Position numbers and translations under genes: made by a program. Below, one piece after another: positions 1-10,374 of a DNA stretch of 64,000 bases (positions are counted from its first letter, which is position 1; every line of letters begins with the position of its first letter). Origin of the DNA: Algoriphagus resistens (GTDB lineage Bacteria > Bacteroidota > Bacteroidia > Cytophagales > Cyclobacteriaceae). Where the stretch lies: NCBI RefSeq assembly GCF_001442615.1, contig NZ_LMXN01000008.1, positions 1 through 64,000 of the forward strand. Reading direction: 5' to 3'. The notes under the pieces are model-generated. The model was not told the origin of the DNA. It made no database searches and saw nothing but the letters and a program-made list of their open reading frames with translations.

Positions 1-1547
1 CTGAAAAAGTATGTGAAATTTTAGCTGTTTTTCTTGGTTTTCAACATAGGAGAACATCTTAACACAGGGCATAAAAGTATTGTCTGGTTGTGGGATGCAG
101 TCGGACACAAAACAAAAACGGGATGAGGCGTTGCCATTGGGCGAGTCTATGACCCCCGAGGCTCAACCCATCGGCTCTGTGCCGGGGGTGGGTAATTCAC
201 ATGGCCTGTAATCCATGATTATGCCTATCTGGATTTAAAACCAATTTCCATAGAAGCGAATCTGACCAATGCACTAAGCCGTCAGAATATTCGGGTGGAC
301 GTACCCTGTAGGTTTACGATTGCTATTTCTACAGATACAGACACGATGAACACCGCTGCTGAGCATTTACTTGGCTTGGCCCACGAGCAAATACAGGAAC
401 TTTCAAAAGATATTCTGTTTGGCCAGTTGCGTTTGGTTATTGCGACAATGACCATTGAAGAGATTAATTCCGATAGAGATAAATTTCTCGAAAGTATCTC
501 CAAGAATGTGGACAGCGAGCTCAAGAAAATCGGTCTGAAACTGATAAACGTCAACTTAACGGATATCAAAGACGAGTCGGGCTACATTGAGGCCCTCGGA
601 AAAGAAGCTGCCGCCAAGGCAATCAACGAAGCCAAAATCTCCGTCGCTGAGCAAGAGAAAATCGGTAAAACCGGAAAAGCTATTGCTGACCGCGAAAAAG
701 ATGTGCAGATCACTGATAAACAACGTGATAGAGATGTAAAAATAGCGATAACCAACAAAACAGGGAAGTCAGCATTGCTGAAGCGGAAAAAGACGAAAGT
801 ATCGGTAAGGCCGAAGCGCAGCGAGACACCCGTGTAAAAACATCGGAGGCGAATGCCATTGCGATCAAAAGGAAAAACGAGGCCAAGATCTCCATTGCCC
901 AGTCGGATGCACAACGGAGAGAAAAAGAAGCAGAGGCATTGAGGATTGCGCTTGCTTCGGAAAAAGTCCAAAGTGCAAGGGCTTTAGAAGAAGCCTATCT
1001 GGCGGAACAAAAAGCAGAAACTGCCAGGGCAGAAAGAGAACGCTCCACTCAGAATGCCAATGTGGTGATACCTGCAGAGATTGCAAAACAACGGGCGATC
1101 ATCGATGCCCAGGCCGAAGCAGAGCGGATCAGAAAACAGGCAAAAGGCGAAGCGGATGCCATTTATGCCAAGATGGAAGCAGAAGCAAAAGGGCTCTTTG
1201 AAATATTGACAAAACAGGCAGAAGGTTACCGAGAGGTGGTAAGTGCTGCAGGAGGAGATCCTACCAAAGCATTCCAGTTACTCTTGATTGAGAAACTGCC
1301 TGAATTGGTAAAAACACAAGTAGAAGCAGTGAAAAATATCAAGATCAATAAAATCACCGTTTGGGATTCAGGCCAAGGCGAAAATGGAAACGGATCCACA
1401 GCTAACTTTGTCTCCGGAATGATGAAGACAGTCCCCCCACTTAATGAATTATTCAACATGGCGGGTTTGAACCTTCCTGCTTATTTGAAAAGCGAAGACT
1501 TAGAAAAGCCGTTTCAAGCAAAAGAAGAACCAAAATCTGAAGAGTAA
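1..1547 (+). pseudogene. Decayed flotillin-like (SPFH/band 7) gene
   Basis: The conceptual product resembles flotillin-like SPFH proteins, which form membrane microdomain scaffolds. From about 202 the frame reads FTWPVIHDYAYLDL, then an SPFH core (SIEANLTNALS, LRLVIATMTIEEIN, DESGYIEALGKEAAAKA). The long Ala/Glu-rich coiled coil and C-terminus continue in a different frame up to 1547. Lesions seen: a TAA at 193-195 inside a GGG-FTWPV stretch, poor readability before about 190, and a one-base deletion near 755-763 that moves NKT|REVSIAEAEKDES into another frame. The 3' part (939-1547) is well preserved. A sequencing error could explain the single frameshift but not the eroded 5' part. The gene may begin before the window. 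Confidence 0.72.
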
Positions 1548-1572
1548 TAACAACTTGTACAAGCATTTAAAA

Positions 1573-1601
1573 AACCTGGTTCCAAAGAGCCAGGTTTTTA
1601 T
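1573..1601 (+). terminator. Intrinsic terminator after the flotillin remnant
   Basis: Arms AACCTGG (1573-1579) and CCAGGTT (1590-1596) form a hairpin followed by TTTA/TTTT. It lies just upstream of upp and would separate the two units. Confidence 0.7.
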
Positions 1602-1615
1602 TTTATCTTCGCAAC

Positions 1616-2260
1616 ATGTTTGTTCTATCTGACACGCCATCTATAGCAAATCGCTTTCTGCGAGAGATGAGAGACATCCGTATTCAGGGTGACCGAATGC
1701 GCTTTCGGAGAAATTTGGAGCGAATGGGTGAAATAATGGCCTATGAAATTTCAAAATCATTCGACTATGTTTCAGAGGAAATTGAGACTCCACTTACCTC
1801 AACTTCCACTCTCACGCTAAATGAACAACCCATAATCATCTCAGTAATGAGAGCATCATTACCATTTTACAATGGTTTCTTAAATTATTTTGATCAGGCT
1901 GGGAGTGGATTTATCGGAGCTTTTCGGGATGAGAGTCAGCCAGGAGAAATCACGGTTCAACTGGGATACCACGCCAGCCCAACTGTAGAGGAGAGAATTA
2001 TCATTCTGGCTGACCCCATGCTAGCTACCGGCAAATCACTCGTCGAATCCATACAAACGATACTTTCGCATGGTACACCCAAGCACATCCATATAGCTGC
2101 AGTCATAGCAGCGCCAGAGGGAATTAAGTATCTCAAAGAAAACGTTACCTGCCCCTACTCACTTTGGCTTGGCGCAATTGACGAAAAACTAAATCACCAA
2201 TCCTACATCGTCCCTGGACTAGGCGATGCCGGAGATCTTGCTTTTGGCCCAAAACTTTAA
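1616..2260 (+). CDS. upp: Uracil phosphoribosyltransferase
   Basis: Converts uracil and PRPP to UMP in cytosolic pyrimidine salvage. The 214-residue product has usual UPRTase length. The PRPP-binding loop is seen as ILADPMLATGKS around residues 126-137, and the uracil-binding C-terminus as PGLGDAGDLAFG. The N-terminal Arg-rich segment (LREMRDIRIQGDRMRFRRNLERMGEIMAYE) is typical of the family, given here as positions of about 17-45. The ATG follows a TATCTTCG box shortly upstream, close to the Bacteroidota -7 consensus. A cation antiporter gene starts 8 bases after the stop, so the two may be cotranscribed. Confidence 0.93.
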   Translation: MFVLSDTPSIANRFLREMRDIRIQGDRMRFRRNLERMGEIMAYEISKSFDYVSEEIETPLTSTSTLTLNEQPIIISVMRASLPFYNGFLNYFDQAGSGFIGAFRDESQPGEITVQLGYHASPTVEERIIILADPMLATGKSLVESIQTILSHGTPKHIHIAAVIAAPEGIKYLKENVTCPYSLWLGAIDEKLNHQSYIVPGLGDAGDLAFGPKL

Positions 2261-2267
2261 TTATTAC

Positions 2268-3206
2268 ATGCTCCCTTATTTCCTATTATTTCTTGGTTTG
2301 GTAATTCTTCTTTATGGAGGAAAAATATTAGTAGACGGCGCTTCGGCAATGGCTGTAAAGCTTGGCATGAGTGCCGGACTGATTGGGATGACTGTAGTTG
2401 CATTTGGCACTTCGGCACCGGAACTTCTGGTTAGTGTGAATGCTGCCCTTAAAGGGAACAGCGATATTGCTATTGGAAATGTAATCGGCTCCAATATTGC
2501 CAATATCGCCCTGGTGCTCGGGATAAGCGGGATATTTTATCCTATTCTTATCAGAAAAAGTCATATCCGGATTGATTACCTCATCACCTTGCTTGTATCC
2601 ATACTTTTCTATGGCTTAAGCTATAATGGCTTCATTGGATTATGGGAGGGCGTCTTGCTGTTCGGATTGTTCATTGTATTTAACGTATTTCTTTTCAAAA
2701 GTCCCGGAGCGGACTTAATAGACAATACCGAAGTAGAGGAAGAAATCGAGCAGGTAAAAAACTACTCTTGGTTTGCCTCCATTGCCCTGTTCCTAGGCGG
2801 TGTATTGGGTTTATATTTCGGGTCAGAGCTATTGGTCACCAATGCGGTGAAAATATCCAGAGAGTTTGGAGTTTCAGAACGTATAATAGGCGTGACTATT
2901 ATTGCTATTGGCACAAGCTTGCCTGAGCTAATCACATCCGTGATAGCTGCTTTGTCCAAACGAACAGATTTGGCACTAGGCAATATTCTTGGTAGTAATA
3001 TCATGAATATTCTATCCATTATTGGCCTCACAGCGATCATTAAGCCAATTGGCGTATCGCAGGCATTTATTGATTCTGATTTTTTATGGATGCTTGGAAT
3101 TACTATCCTCTTATTCGCGTTGATGCGTACGAAGATGCAGGTTTCAAAAGTTGAAGGCTCTCTGCTCTTGCTAAGCTATGGTGCCTACCTGTATTTCCTG
3201 CTATGA
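2268..3206 (+). CDS. Calcium/sodium antiporter (CaCA family, YrbG-like)
   Basis: Inner-membrane cation/Ca2+ exchanger of about 312 residues with around ten hydrophobic segments. The two inverted alpha repeats that define the CaCA superfamily are clear: GTSAPELLVS with GNVIGSNIAN in the first half and GTSLPELITS with GNILGSNIMN in the second. An acidic cytoplasmic loop (EVEEEIEQ) separates the halves. I chose the ATG at 2268 because translation then begins directly at the first membrane helix; the longer open frame from 2226 would overlap upp. The last four bases overlap the next start (ATGA). The exact ion preference cannot be read from the sequence. Confidence 0.9.
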   Translation: MLPYFLLFLGLVILLYGGKILVDGASAMAVKLGMSAGLIGMTVVAFGTSAPELLVSVNAALKGNSDIAIGNVIGSNIANIALVLGISGIFYPILIRKSHIRIDYLITLLVSILFYGLSYNGFIGLWEGVLLFGLFIVFNVFLFKSPGADLIDNTEVEEEIEQVKNYSWFASIALFLGGVLGLYFGSELLVTNAVKISREFGVSERIIGVTIIAIGTSLPELITSVIAALSKRTDLALGNILGSNIMNILSIIGLTAIIKPIGVSQAFIDSDFLWMLGITILLFALMRTKMQVSKVEGSLLLLSYGAYLYFLL

Positions 3207-3664
3207 TTGAAAACATCCTAACACTTCTGGGAATCTACTTTCTTTGTTGGTTCAAATTTCTTGCTGGCCCATTATTAGGGTCTGCGGCAGGTTACAGTGT
3301 ATTGGTAAATGCGCTGGTTACTGTCGCAGGAATGATGACCAGTGTAACGATTTTCACCTTACTGGGATCAAAAATCAAGGCACTTCTTAAAGGGAATTTT
3401 CAAAAAAAACCCAGACTTATTTTTTCCAAAAAGAGCAGAAGAATTGTCCATCTTTGGAGAAAATATGGGGAAATTGGAATTGCTTTCTTTACACCACTAG
3501 TATTGACCCCCATTGGCGGCACACTGATCATGGTATCTTTTGGTGTCAAGAAAAGTCACATTTACATCCACATGCTGTGGAGTGCATGTCTTTGGGCGGT
3601 AGTCATCAGCTTGAGTATTGACAAGATTTTGTCGGTACCTTTCCTTCAAAATTCACTTCTCTAA
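3203..3664 (+). CDS. Small polytopic membrane protein, function unknown
   Basis: The 153-residue product has hydrophobic segments near residues 5-30, 33-58, 90-118 and 122-142, with a Lys/Arg-rich cytosolic loop between the second and third. A motif FFTPLVLTPIGGTLIMVSFG resembles the Pro/Gly-rich helix of small multidrug export/DedA-like proteins, but the match is loose and I do not assign a function. Its ATG overlaps the antiporter stop by four bases, so the two are probably translationally coupled. Its 3' end overlaps the converging serine dehydratase gene by four bases. Confidence 0.75.
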   Translation: MIENILTLLGIYFLCWFKFLAGPLLGSAAGYSVLVNALVTVAGMMTSVTIFTLLGSKIKALLKGNFQKKPRLIFSKKSRRIVHLWRKYGEIGIAFFTPLVLTPIGGTLIMVSFGVKKSHIYIHMLWSACLWAVVISLSIDKILSVPFLQNSLL

Positions 3665-4566
3665 TCTAATTCCTCATCAGGTAAGATTTCAATATCCTTT
3701 ATCAACACACGCTCAGCGATAGCCTGCCCTGTCAACGTAGCAGCCAAGCCTCCCATTGCCGTTTCCTTATACCTGCTTTCCATAGAAGCCCCTACCTCTC
3801 CCATTGCCTCCACGCACTCATCCACAGGAATGACCGCACTTACATTGGCCAAGGCTATTTGTGCAGAGCTGAAGGCAATGGCTGCGGCACTCGCATTCCG
3901 GACCACACAGGGCACCTCGACCAATCCTGCCACCGGGTCACAGACCAATCCCAACATACACTGAATAGTAACCGCAACGGCATTGAAAACCTGGTCTGTA
4001 GTTCCTCCCAAGCAATAGACAATCGCCCCGGAAGCCATCGCGGCCGCTGAACCTGTTTCGGCTTGGCATCCGCCTACAGCACCAGCCAAACTCGCCTTTT
4101 CTTCAATAATCAAAGCAATCCCGGCACCCACCAATAGCCCGTCAACAATTTGCCCGTCACTCAATCCGTGAATTTCCTGAAGTGTGACCAGCGTCCCCGG
4201 AAGAATCCCGCTTGCACCGGCCGTCGGGGCAGCTACCACTCTTCCCATGCATGAATTAACTTCTTTAGCCGCTAAAGCACGCGAAATCAATTTCTGAAAC
4301 TCAGGGGAAAGCACTGATAAGGGGTGGTTGAAAACTTTCTTTGCTCCATTGTTGATCATTCCAGAACGAGAGGTCATATCCTCTTCCAGACCGGTTTTCA
4401 CAGCATCTTTCATGACAGTATAAGCCTGAAGAAGCCCAACTTTGATTTTATCTGCTGTGCCACTTTTCTGATCGACTTCATACGCGATCACAGACTCAGG
4501 TAGGGAGGTATTCTTCTCTTCACAATAGCTCTTCCAGCCCGCGAAGGATTCAAATAAATAGCTCAT
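3661..4566 (-). CDS. sdaAA: L-serine ammonia-lyase, iron-sulfur-dependent, alpha subunit
   Basis: Deaminates L-serine to pyruvate and ammonia using a 4Fe-4S cluster. The 301-residue length matches the separate alpha subunit of two-chain enzymes such as B. subtilis SdaAA, not the single-chain form of about 450 residues. Diagnostic stretches are APTAGASGILPG, VGGCQAETGSAAAMA and CDPVAGLVEVPCVVRN, which supply conserved cluster cysteines. The beta subunit gene is not adjacent on either side, so it must lie elsewhere or be absent. The start is the ATG at 4566; a 190-bp spacer separates it from the OsmC gene upstream. Confidence 0.92.
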   Translation of the reverse strand: MSYLFESFAGWKSYCEEKNTSLPESVIAYEVDQKSGTADKIKVGLLQAYTVMKDAVKTGLEEDMTSRSGMINNGAKKVFNHPLSVLSPEFQKLISRALAAKEVNSCMGRVVAAPTAGASGILPGTLVTLQEIHGLSDGQIVDGLLVGAGIALIIEEKASLAGAVGGCQAETGSAAAMASGAIVYCLGGTTDQVFNAVAVTIQCMLGLVCDPVAGLVEVPCVVRNASAAAIAFSSAQIALANVSAVIPVDECVEAMGEVGASMESRYKETAMGGLAATLTGQAIAERVLIKDIEILPDEELD

Positions 4567-4756
4567 AATAGATGGGGTTATATTCTATAGTATTAGGTTG
4601 GATTTATATCAGCTACCTCAACCTCTTTGATTACAGAGCTTGAAGACCGTAGACTCCAGCTTTCAGGTATGTAGCATCCTTGATAGCCTCTAACAAATCT
4701 TAGATCGCTTTTGTCATTCACTCATGGAAGGACATTTATTCGAGCTAAATATTTAC

Positions 4757-5161
4757 TCAGAAATCAAACGTTAAGGTCTGCTTAATCTCTGGGTCTAGGC
4801 TCAATGCCACTGGACAAGTCTTCGCTGCATTCTTCAATTTTTGGATCATCGCACTATCATTTACCGGATTTTCCCAGTGAAAATCAACAATGATTTCACT
4901 TATTTTTCTGGGAGAAGCCTGCATTACTTTGGTGACGCTCCAGGTCAATCCTTCCAAAGGGACGGAATCTCTGTTGGCCACAATTCCCATAATCGTCATC
5001 ATACAACTCCCTAAAGCACTGGCGACCAAGTCTGTCGGAGAAAACGCTTCCCCTTTTCCGTTATTATCTACAGGGGCATCTGTCAGGATTTTCACCCCTG
5101 ACTGCAGGTGTTCTGATTCCGTTCTCAAATTCCCTAAATATGAACTTTTTATAGTGGACAT
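4757..5161 (-). CDS. OsmC family protein (thiol peroxidase-like)
   Basis: The 134-residue OsmC/Ohr superfamily member probably reduces organic hydroperoxides or acts on small thiols in the cytosol. Both family cysteines are present: one in ALGSCMMTIMG and one in AAKTCPVALSL. The N-terminal segment GEAFSPTDLVASALGSC is the standard OsmC signature. The C-terminal VALSLDPEIKQTLTF strand also fits. It is a monocistronic-looking gene, divergent from the exported protein at 5232. OsmC cannot be separated from YhfA-like relatives by inspection. Confidence 0.88.
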   Translation of the reverse strand: MSTIKSSYLGNLRTESEHLQSGVKILTDAPVDNNGKGEAFSPTDLVASALGSCMMTIMGIVANRDSVPLEGLTWSVTKVMQASPRKISEIIVDFHWENPVNDSAMIQKLKNAAKTCPVALSLDPEIKQTLTFDF

Positions 5162-5231
5162 AAACTCTTATTTTTAAAATCAGTTAAAATACCAACACCC
5201 AAAAATAGGGCTATATTTTTGACCAATTCGA

Positions 5232-5960
5232 ATGAACAAGCTGAAATTCATCTTATCGCTTTTGCTCCTTTCCTTATCCATTGAATCTTTTGCCCAAAGA
5301 GAGGACATTGGAAACTATGAATATGATAAAGAGTATATGTTTGGGATCAATAAAAACACCAATGGAGGCTTAATAGGTGGTTTTGTATTCAAAGCAGGAA
5401 CACGAATAGACGACACTCAGTTTAGCTTCTGGGCTCTGGAATTCTCCAATGTCAAAAATCCAAAAGAGATACGCTACAATACAGTCCTTGGCAACAGCTA
5501 TATTTTCGGAAAGTCCAATTACCTCTATTCGATCAGACCTCAATATGGCCGTGAAATAGTTCTTTTCAAAAAAGCTCCTAACCAAGGTGTGCAGGTTTCC
5601 GCATTAGCCGCAGTCGGCCCATCGTTTGGTTTGATTGCTCCCTATTACATTGAATATGCGGTAAATCGTGTAGAAACTGTCAGTGAGCAATACGATCCGC
5701 AAATTCATCAAAGTCGGTTTAATATTTTAGGTACAGGTAGACTTTTTGAAGGTTTAGGACAATCAGAATTTGCTTTTGGTGGCAATCTAAAGGCGGCACT
5801 GTCATTTGAATTTGGAGTTTTTCGCTCAAATGCGACAGGATTGGAACTTGGATACATGCTCGAAGGTTTTACCAAAGAAATCCCGCTGATCCCGACTACA
5901 GAAAACAGACAGCTATTCCAATCGGCCTACTTTACTTTCTTCTACGGGTTCCGGCAATAA
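5232..5960 (+). CDS. Exported protein, probable outer-membrane barrel, unknown function
   Basis: The 242-residue product starts with a signal peptide (MNKLKFILSLLLLSLSIESFAQ) cleaved after FAQ, as is common in Bacteroidota. The remainder alternates polar and aromatic residues and ends in FFYGFRQ, close to the terminal aromatic signature of outer-membrane beta-barrels. I do not recognise a named family; it is likely a conserved Cytophagales protein. It stands alone between the divergent OsmC gene and lipA, 54 bases before the lipA start. Confidence 0.72.
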   Translation: MNKLKFILSLLLLSLSIESFAQREDIGNYEYDKEYMFGINKNTNGGLIGGFVFKAGTRIDDTQFSFWALEFSNVKNPKEIRYNTVLGNSYIFGKSNYLYSIRPQYGREIVLFKKAPNQGVQVSALAAVGPSFGLIAPYYIEYAVNRVETVSEQYDPQIHQSRFNILGTGRLFEGLGQSEFAFGGNLKAALSFEFGVFRSNATGLELGYMLEGFTKEIPLIPTTENRQLFQSAYFTFFYGFRQ

Positions 5961-5989
5961 GTCAACTTGGGTTTTGTGCGCTGCTGACT

Positions 5990-5997
5990 TACCTTTG
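5990..5997 (+). promoter_or_regulatory. Candidate lipA -7 promoter box
   Basis: TACCTTTG matches the Bacteroidota TAnnTTTG -7 element and lies 17 bases before the lipA ATG. No convincing TTTG -33 partner was identified. Confidence 0.4.
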
Positions 5998-6014
5998 TAT
6001 CAAATCAGAAATCA

Positions 6015-6893
6015 ATGATCGAATTACCCGTAATTTCCGAAGAAGCTACCCGAAGAAAAAAGCCAGATTGGCTTAGAGTAAAACTTCCTGTAGGAAAAGA
6101 ATATGCCAAAGTCCGCAAGCTTGTGGATGAGCATAAGCTCCATACCATTTGCGAAAGTGGCAATTGCCCAAATATGGGCGAATGTTGGGGAGCTGGCACA
6201 GCAACTTTTATGATTTTAGGGAATGTCTGTACCCGCTCTTGTTCATTTTGCGCTGTAGCCACTGGCCGTCCTCCGGAGTATGATACAGATGAGCCAAGAA
6301 GAGTAGCTGAGGCCATCAAGCTTATGGGCGTAAAACATGCGGTATTGACCTCTGTAAACAGAGATGAGCTGAAAGACAAAGGAGCTGAAATCTGGTATCA
6401 AACAGTAATTCAGACTAAGGAACTTTCACCTTCCACTACAATAGAAACACTGATCCCAGATGTAAAATCAAACTGGGATGCATTGTATAGAATGATCAGC
6501 GGAGGTCAGGAAGTAGTTTCCCACAATATGGAAACAGTGGAAAGTCTTTACAGAAGAGTTCGCCCCCAGGCGAAATATGCACGGTCCTTGGAACAAACGA
6601 AATTGACCAAGGAGTATGGCAAGAGAACAAAAACAGGCATAATGCTGGGCTTGGGAGAGAAGAAAGAAGAGGTTTTCAAAGCTATGGATGACCTGGCAGA
6701 ACACGGCTGTGATATCCTTACACTGGGACAATATCTTCAGCCTACCAAAATGCACATAGAAGTAGCCGAATTCATACATCCGGATCTATTCGCCGAATAC
6801 AGGGAAGAAGGATTGGCCAGAGGCTTGAAATATGTAGAGTCAGGGCCTTTGGTAAGATCCTCTTACCATGCCGAGAGACATGTAAATGTCTAG
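6015..6893 (+). CDS. lipA: Lipoyl synthase (radical SAM)
   Basis: Inserts two sulfurs into octanoyl groups on lipoyl domains, including the glycine cleavage H protein and 2-oxoacid dehydrogenases. Both Fe-S cluster motifs are visible: the auxiliary CX4CX5C as C46, C51 and C57 ([12 protein letters not shown]), and the radical-SAM CX3CX2C as C72, C76 and C79 (CTRSCSFC). The C-terminal RSSYHAE carries the conserved serine that ligates the auxiliary cluster. Length 292 is normal. A strong terminator follows. gcvP, whose pathway needs lipoylated H protein, lies about 500 bp downstream on the other strand. Confidence 0.96.
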   Translation: MIELPVISEEATRRKKPDWLRVKLPVGKEYAKVRKLVDEHKLHTICESGNCPNMGECWGAGTATFMILGNVCTRSCSFCAVATGRPPEYDTDEPRRVAEAIKLMGVKHAVLTSVNRDELKDKGAEIWYQTVIQTKELSPSTTIETLIPDVKSNWDALYRMISGGQEVVSHNMETVESLYRRVRPQAKYARSLEQTKLTKEYGKRTKTGIMLGLGEKKEEVFKAMDDLAEHGCDILTLGQYLQPTKMHIEVAEFIHPDLFAEYREEGLARGLKYVESGPLVRSSYHAERHVNV

Positions 6894-6914
6894 GTATGAT
6901 GTAAATAAAATTAT

Positions 6915-6941
6915 AGCACGCTTTCGGGCGTGCTTTTTTTA
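6915..6941 (+). terminator. Intrinsic terminator of lipA
   Basis: Arms AGCACGC (6915-6921) and GCGTGCT (6928-6934) enclose TTTCGG and are followed by a run of seven T. Confidence 0.85.
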
Positions 6942-6994
6942 TGTCTAAATTTTTAATAATTTAAAACATCATCTTCACACTAACTTTTAAACCA

Positions 6995-7306
6995 ATGGTA
7001 AAAATTGAAAGAATTGGAGTTTCCTCCGCTGCTAAAATCTATGGGCTGACACTGGGTATCCTGGGATTTGTAATAGGTATCTTTTATGCCCTGTTTTTAT
7101 CGGCATTCTCAGGTCTCATGGGAGATGAAATGTCTTCATTTGGGGCAGGAATGGGGATCGGGATGGCAATTGTATTTCCTATTATCTATGGGATAATGGG
7201 TTTCGTTATTGGAGCATTGGGCGCTGTCATTTATAATTTTGTCGCCTCAAAAATTGGAGGCTTGGAAATCCAGCTTTCCAAAGAGAATGAAATCCCGATT
7301 CTTTAA
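6995..7306 (+). CDS. Small Gly-rich membrane protein, unknown function
   Basis: The 103-residue product has two long hydrophobic segments (about residues 14-38 and 52-85) rich in glycine, linked by a short loop with MGDEMSSFG. Both termini look cytosolic. The layout resembles small DUF3566-like membrane proteins, but I cannot confirm the family. It is a single-gene unit between the lipA terminator and the shared terminator before gcvP. Confidence 0.7.
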   Translation: MVKIERIGVSSAAKIYGLTLGILGFVIGIFYALFLSAFSGLMGDEMSSFGAGMGIGMAIVFPIIYGIMGFVIGALGAVIYNFVASKIGGLEIQLSKENEIPIL

Positions 7307-7357
7307 AAACAGAAGCAGGACGGCCACGATCTTTGCATAAGCTTCGCGCTTTATGGC

Positions 7358-7395
7358 AAAAAAAGAGGCTGCCAAAAATTGACAGCCTCTTTTTC
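7358..7395. terminator. Bidirectional terminator between 6995-7306 and gcvP
   Basis: Arms AGAGGCTG (7364-7371) and CAGCCTCT (7383-7390) are preceded by a run of A and followed by TTTT. The hairpin can therefore stop transcription from both converging genes. Confidence 0.82.
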
Positions 7396-7419
7396 CTCTT
7401 TTTTTCTCTTTCTTAAAGA

Positions 7420-10308
7420 TTAAGCTTCTTCGCTAGCGTAATCTTCCACCGGAATACAGCTACAGATTAAGTTTCTGTCCCCGAACGCCGAATCAATTCT
7501 ACGTACACTTGGCCAGAACTTATTCTCTTTCACGTAGCTAAGCGGGTAAACAGCTTTCTCTCTGGAATATGGCAAGTTCCAATCATCAGTCAACACCATA
7601 GTTGCAGTATGTGGCGCATTTTTCAAAACATTTTCTATTTTGTCTGCTACACCATCCTCGATTTCCTGGATCTCAGCGCGGATAGAAAGCAGCGCATCAC
7701 AGAATTTATCCAACTCAGCTTTAGTCTCAGATTCAGTAGGCTCTATCATCAACGTGCCTGCTACAGGGAAAGAAACAGTTGGCGCATGGTATCCATAATC
7801 CATCAATCGTTTTGCAATATCTTCCACTTCCACACCCACTTCTTTAAACGCTCTGCAATCCACGATCATCTCATGAGCTGCCCTTCCCTGGGTTCCTGTA
7901 TAAAGAATAGGGAAATGATCCTTCAATCTTTCCTTGATGTAGTTCGCATTTAGGATGGCCATTTTCGTTGCATTCTTCAGGCCATCTCCGCCCATCATTG
8001 CGATGTAAGCATAAGAGATTGGTAAGATGCTAGCGCTTCCGTAAGGAGCAGCAGAGATCGAAGAAACTGCTTGCTCTCCACCTGCTTTAACCACAGGGTT
8101 ACCAGGAAGGAATGGCGCCAAGTGACTTGCAACACAGATCGGCCCCATGCCAGGTCCACCTCCGCCGTGAGGTATACAGAAGGTCTTGTGAAGGTTCAGG
8201 TGACAGACGTCAGCTCCGATTCTTCCAGGGCTGGTCAATCCTACCTGAGCATTCATATTCGCCCCATCCATGTACACCTGCCCACCGTTCTCGTGAATGA
8301 TCTGGCAGATTTCCTGAATCGCTACTTCAAATACCCCGTGCGTAGAAGGATAAGTCACCAGAAGCGCTGATAGCTCATCTGCATGGGTAGTGGCTTTGGA
8401 TCGTAGGTCTTCGATGTCGATGTTTCCTTTCTCGTCACATTTCACCAATACCACTTTCATCCCGGCCATCACCGCCGAAGCAGGATTTGTTCCATGTGCG
8501 GAAGTAGGGATCAAAGCAACATTTCTGTGATGATCCCCTCTGCTCTGGTGATAGGCACGAATGACCATCAAACCAGCAAATTCCCCTTGTGCCCCTGAGT
8601 TCGGCTGAAGGGATGTATCAGCAAAACCTGTGATTTCATTCAACCAGTGTCTCAAGTTTGCAAATAATTCCTGATATCCTGCGGTCTGGTCGGTTGGGGC
8701 AAATGGATGGATCTGACCAAACTCAGGCCAAGTCACAGGAATCATTTCCGCCGTAGCGTTTAGCTTCATCGTACAAGATCCAAGAGAAATCATGGAGTGA
8801 ACCAATGACAAATCTTTATTCTCAAGTCGCTTGATGTAGCGAAGCATTTCGTGCTCGCTCTGGAAATTATTAAATACAGGATGGGTCAAATACTCAGACG
8901 TTCTTACCAGTTCTTCTGGCAATTCCAGTTCTATTTCGGAAGCCAAAGCTGACAAATCCGGAGTTGCCAATCCCTTTGTTTTTGCAAAAACTTCAACTAC
9001 TGATGCTACATCCTGCAAAGTTTTGGCCTCATCAAAGGTCAGGAATACTGTATCGTAATCGTAACGGAAGTTCATTTTTGAGGACAAAGCCAATGACTGA
9101 ATGGCATTTAGCGACTTTGACTCTATCCCTACTTTAATGGTATCGAAGTAGTTTTTGGAAGAAATCTCATATCCCAGTTGCGCTAGTGCTTTTGCAGTAA
9201 GTTTAGCCAGTCCATGCGTTCTTAGCGCAATATTTTTCAGTCCTTTCGGACCGTGATAAACTGCATAAAAACTCGCCATCACTGCCAGGAGTACCTGCGC
9301 AGTACAAATATTTGAGGTGGCTTTTTCTCTCTTTATGTGTTGCTCGCGCGTTTGCAAAGCCATTCTATATGCTTTGTTGCCTTCACGGTCTTGGGAAACC
9401 CCGATGATCCTTCCAGGAATCTGGCGCTTATAAGCTTCCTTGGTTGCAAAAAACCCCGCATGTGGCCCACCATACCCCATTGGCACGCCAAAACGCTGGG
9501 AGGAACCAATAACTACATCTGCACCCATTTCTCCCGGAGCAGTCAAAAGGGTCAATGCCAGAAGGTCTGCAGCAAAAGCAGTTGTGACGTTATTTTCCTT
9601 AGCCGCAGCTACGATAGCAGCGTAATCTCTAGCTTCACCGTCCGCGTCAGGATATTGGAACAATACACCAAATAAATTTTCATCAGTCAGGTCCAATGAA
9701 TCTATTGATCCAAAAACCAGTTCAATCCCAACTGGCTCGGCTCTTGTCTCCAATACAGCTTTAGTCTGGGGAAACACTTTTTCATCCACAAAGAATTTTA
9801 TTGCATTCTTTTTCTCCCGGGGCTTTACAGCGTAAAGCATGTTCATCGCCTCCGCCGCAGCTGTTCCCTCATCCAGAAGAGAAGCATTTGCAAGCTCCAT
9901 CCCCGTCAGTTCCATTACCACTGTCTGGAAATTGATCAAAGCTTCTAATCTGCCTTGGGCGATTTCGGCCTGATACGGAGTATAAGCAGTGTACCATCCC
10001 GGATTCTCCAGTACGTTTCTCAAGATCACTCCAGGCACCAATGTGTCATAATACCCTAAGCCTATGAAAGACTTGAATACTTTATTTTTAGAAGCGAGTT
10101 TTTTGAAATCCTTCAAAAATTCCGATTCAAGCTTTGCCGCAGGCAGATCCAATGGACGATCCAATTGGATAGATTTCGGTACAGTTTGATTGATTAATTC
10201 CTCTAAAGATGAGGCGCCGATTTTCTCCAGCATTGCTGAGATCTCTGTATCTGTCGGGCCATTGTGTCTGCTCTCAAATTTGACAGCATTAGAAAGATTG
10301 ATCTTCAT
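7420..10308 (-). CDS. gcvP: Glycine dehydrogenase (decarboxylating), P protein
   Basis: PLP enzyme of the glycine cleavage system; it decarboxylates glycine and passes aminomethyl to lipoyl-H protein. At 962 residues it is the fused single-chain P protein rather than the GcvPA/GcvPB pair. The PLP lysine is K708 in [19 protein letters not shown]. The N-terminal half keeps the matching TSNICTAQ and [13 protein letters not shown] stretches. The N-terminus ([10 protein letters not shown]) is typical. It is probably monocistronic: a shared terminator lies downstream, and a TACCTTTG box lies on the minus strand at 10367-10374, upstream of the start. Confidence 0.97.
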   Translation of the reverse strand: MKINLSNAVKFESRHNGPTDTEISAMLEKIGASSLEELINQTVPKSIQLDRPLDLPAAKLESEFLKDFKKLASKNKVFKSFIGLGYYDTLVPGVILRNVLENPGWYTAYTPYQAEIAQGRLEALINFQTVVMELTGMELANASLLDEGTAAAEAMNMLYAVKPREKKNAIKFFVDEKVFPQTKAVLETRAEPVGIELVFGSIDSLDLTDENLFGVLFQYPDADGEARDYAAIVAAAKENNVTTAFAADLLALTLLTAPGEMGADVVIGSSQRFGVPMGYGGPHAGFFATKEAYKRQIPGRIIGVSQDREGNKAYRMALQTREQHIKREKATSNICTAQVLLAVMASFYAVYHGPKGLKNIALRTHGLAKLTAKALAQLGYEISSKNYFDTIKVGIESKSLNAIQSLALSSKMNFRYDYDTVFLTFDEAKTLQDVASVVEVFAKTKGLATPDLSALASEIELELPEELVRTSEYLTHPVFNNFQSEHEMLRYIKRLENKDLSLVHSMISLGSCTMKLNATAEMIPVTWPEFGQIHPFAPTDQTAGYQELFANLRHWLNEITGFADTSLQPNSGAQGEFAGLMVIRAYHQSRGDHHRNVALIPTSAHGTNPASAVMAGMKVVLVKCDEKGNIDIEDLRSKATTHADELSALLVTYPSTHGVFEVAIQEICQIIHENGGQVYMDGANMNAQVGLTSPGRIGADVCHLNLHKTFCIPHGGGGPGMGPICVASHLAPFLPGNPVVKAGGEQAVSSISAAPYGSASILPISYAYIAMMGGDGLKNATKMAILNANYIKERLKDHFPILYTGTQGRAAHEMIVDCRAFKEVGVEVEDIAKRLMDYGYHAPTVSFPVAGTLMIEPTESETKAELDKFCDALLSIRAEIQEIEDGVADKIENVLKNAPHTATMVLTDDWNLPYSREKAVYPLSYVKENKFWPSVRRIDSAFGDRNLICSCIPVEDYASEEA

Positions 10309-10366
10309 ATAAGAACGTTAAGACGATAAACTATTTGGGTTTGAAACTCGCTGATTTTTCAAGGTG

Positions 10367-10374
10367 CAAAGGTA
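10367..10374 (-). promoter_or_regulatory. Candidate gcvP -7 promoter box
   Basis: On the minus strand this reads TACCTTTG, 59 bases before the gcvP start. The -33 element is unclear. Confidence 0.38.
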
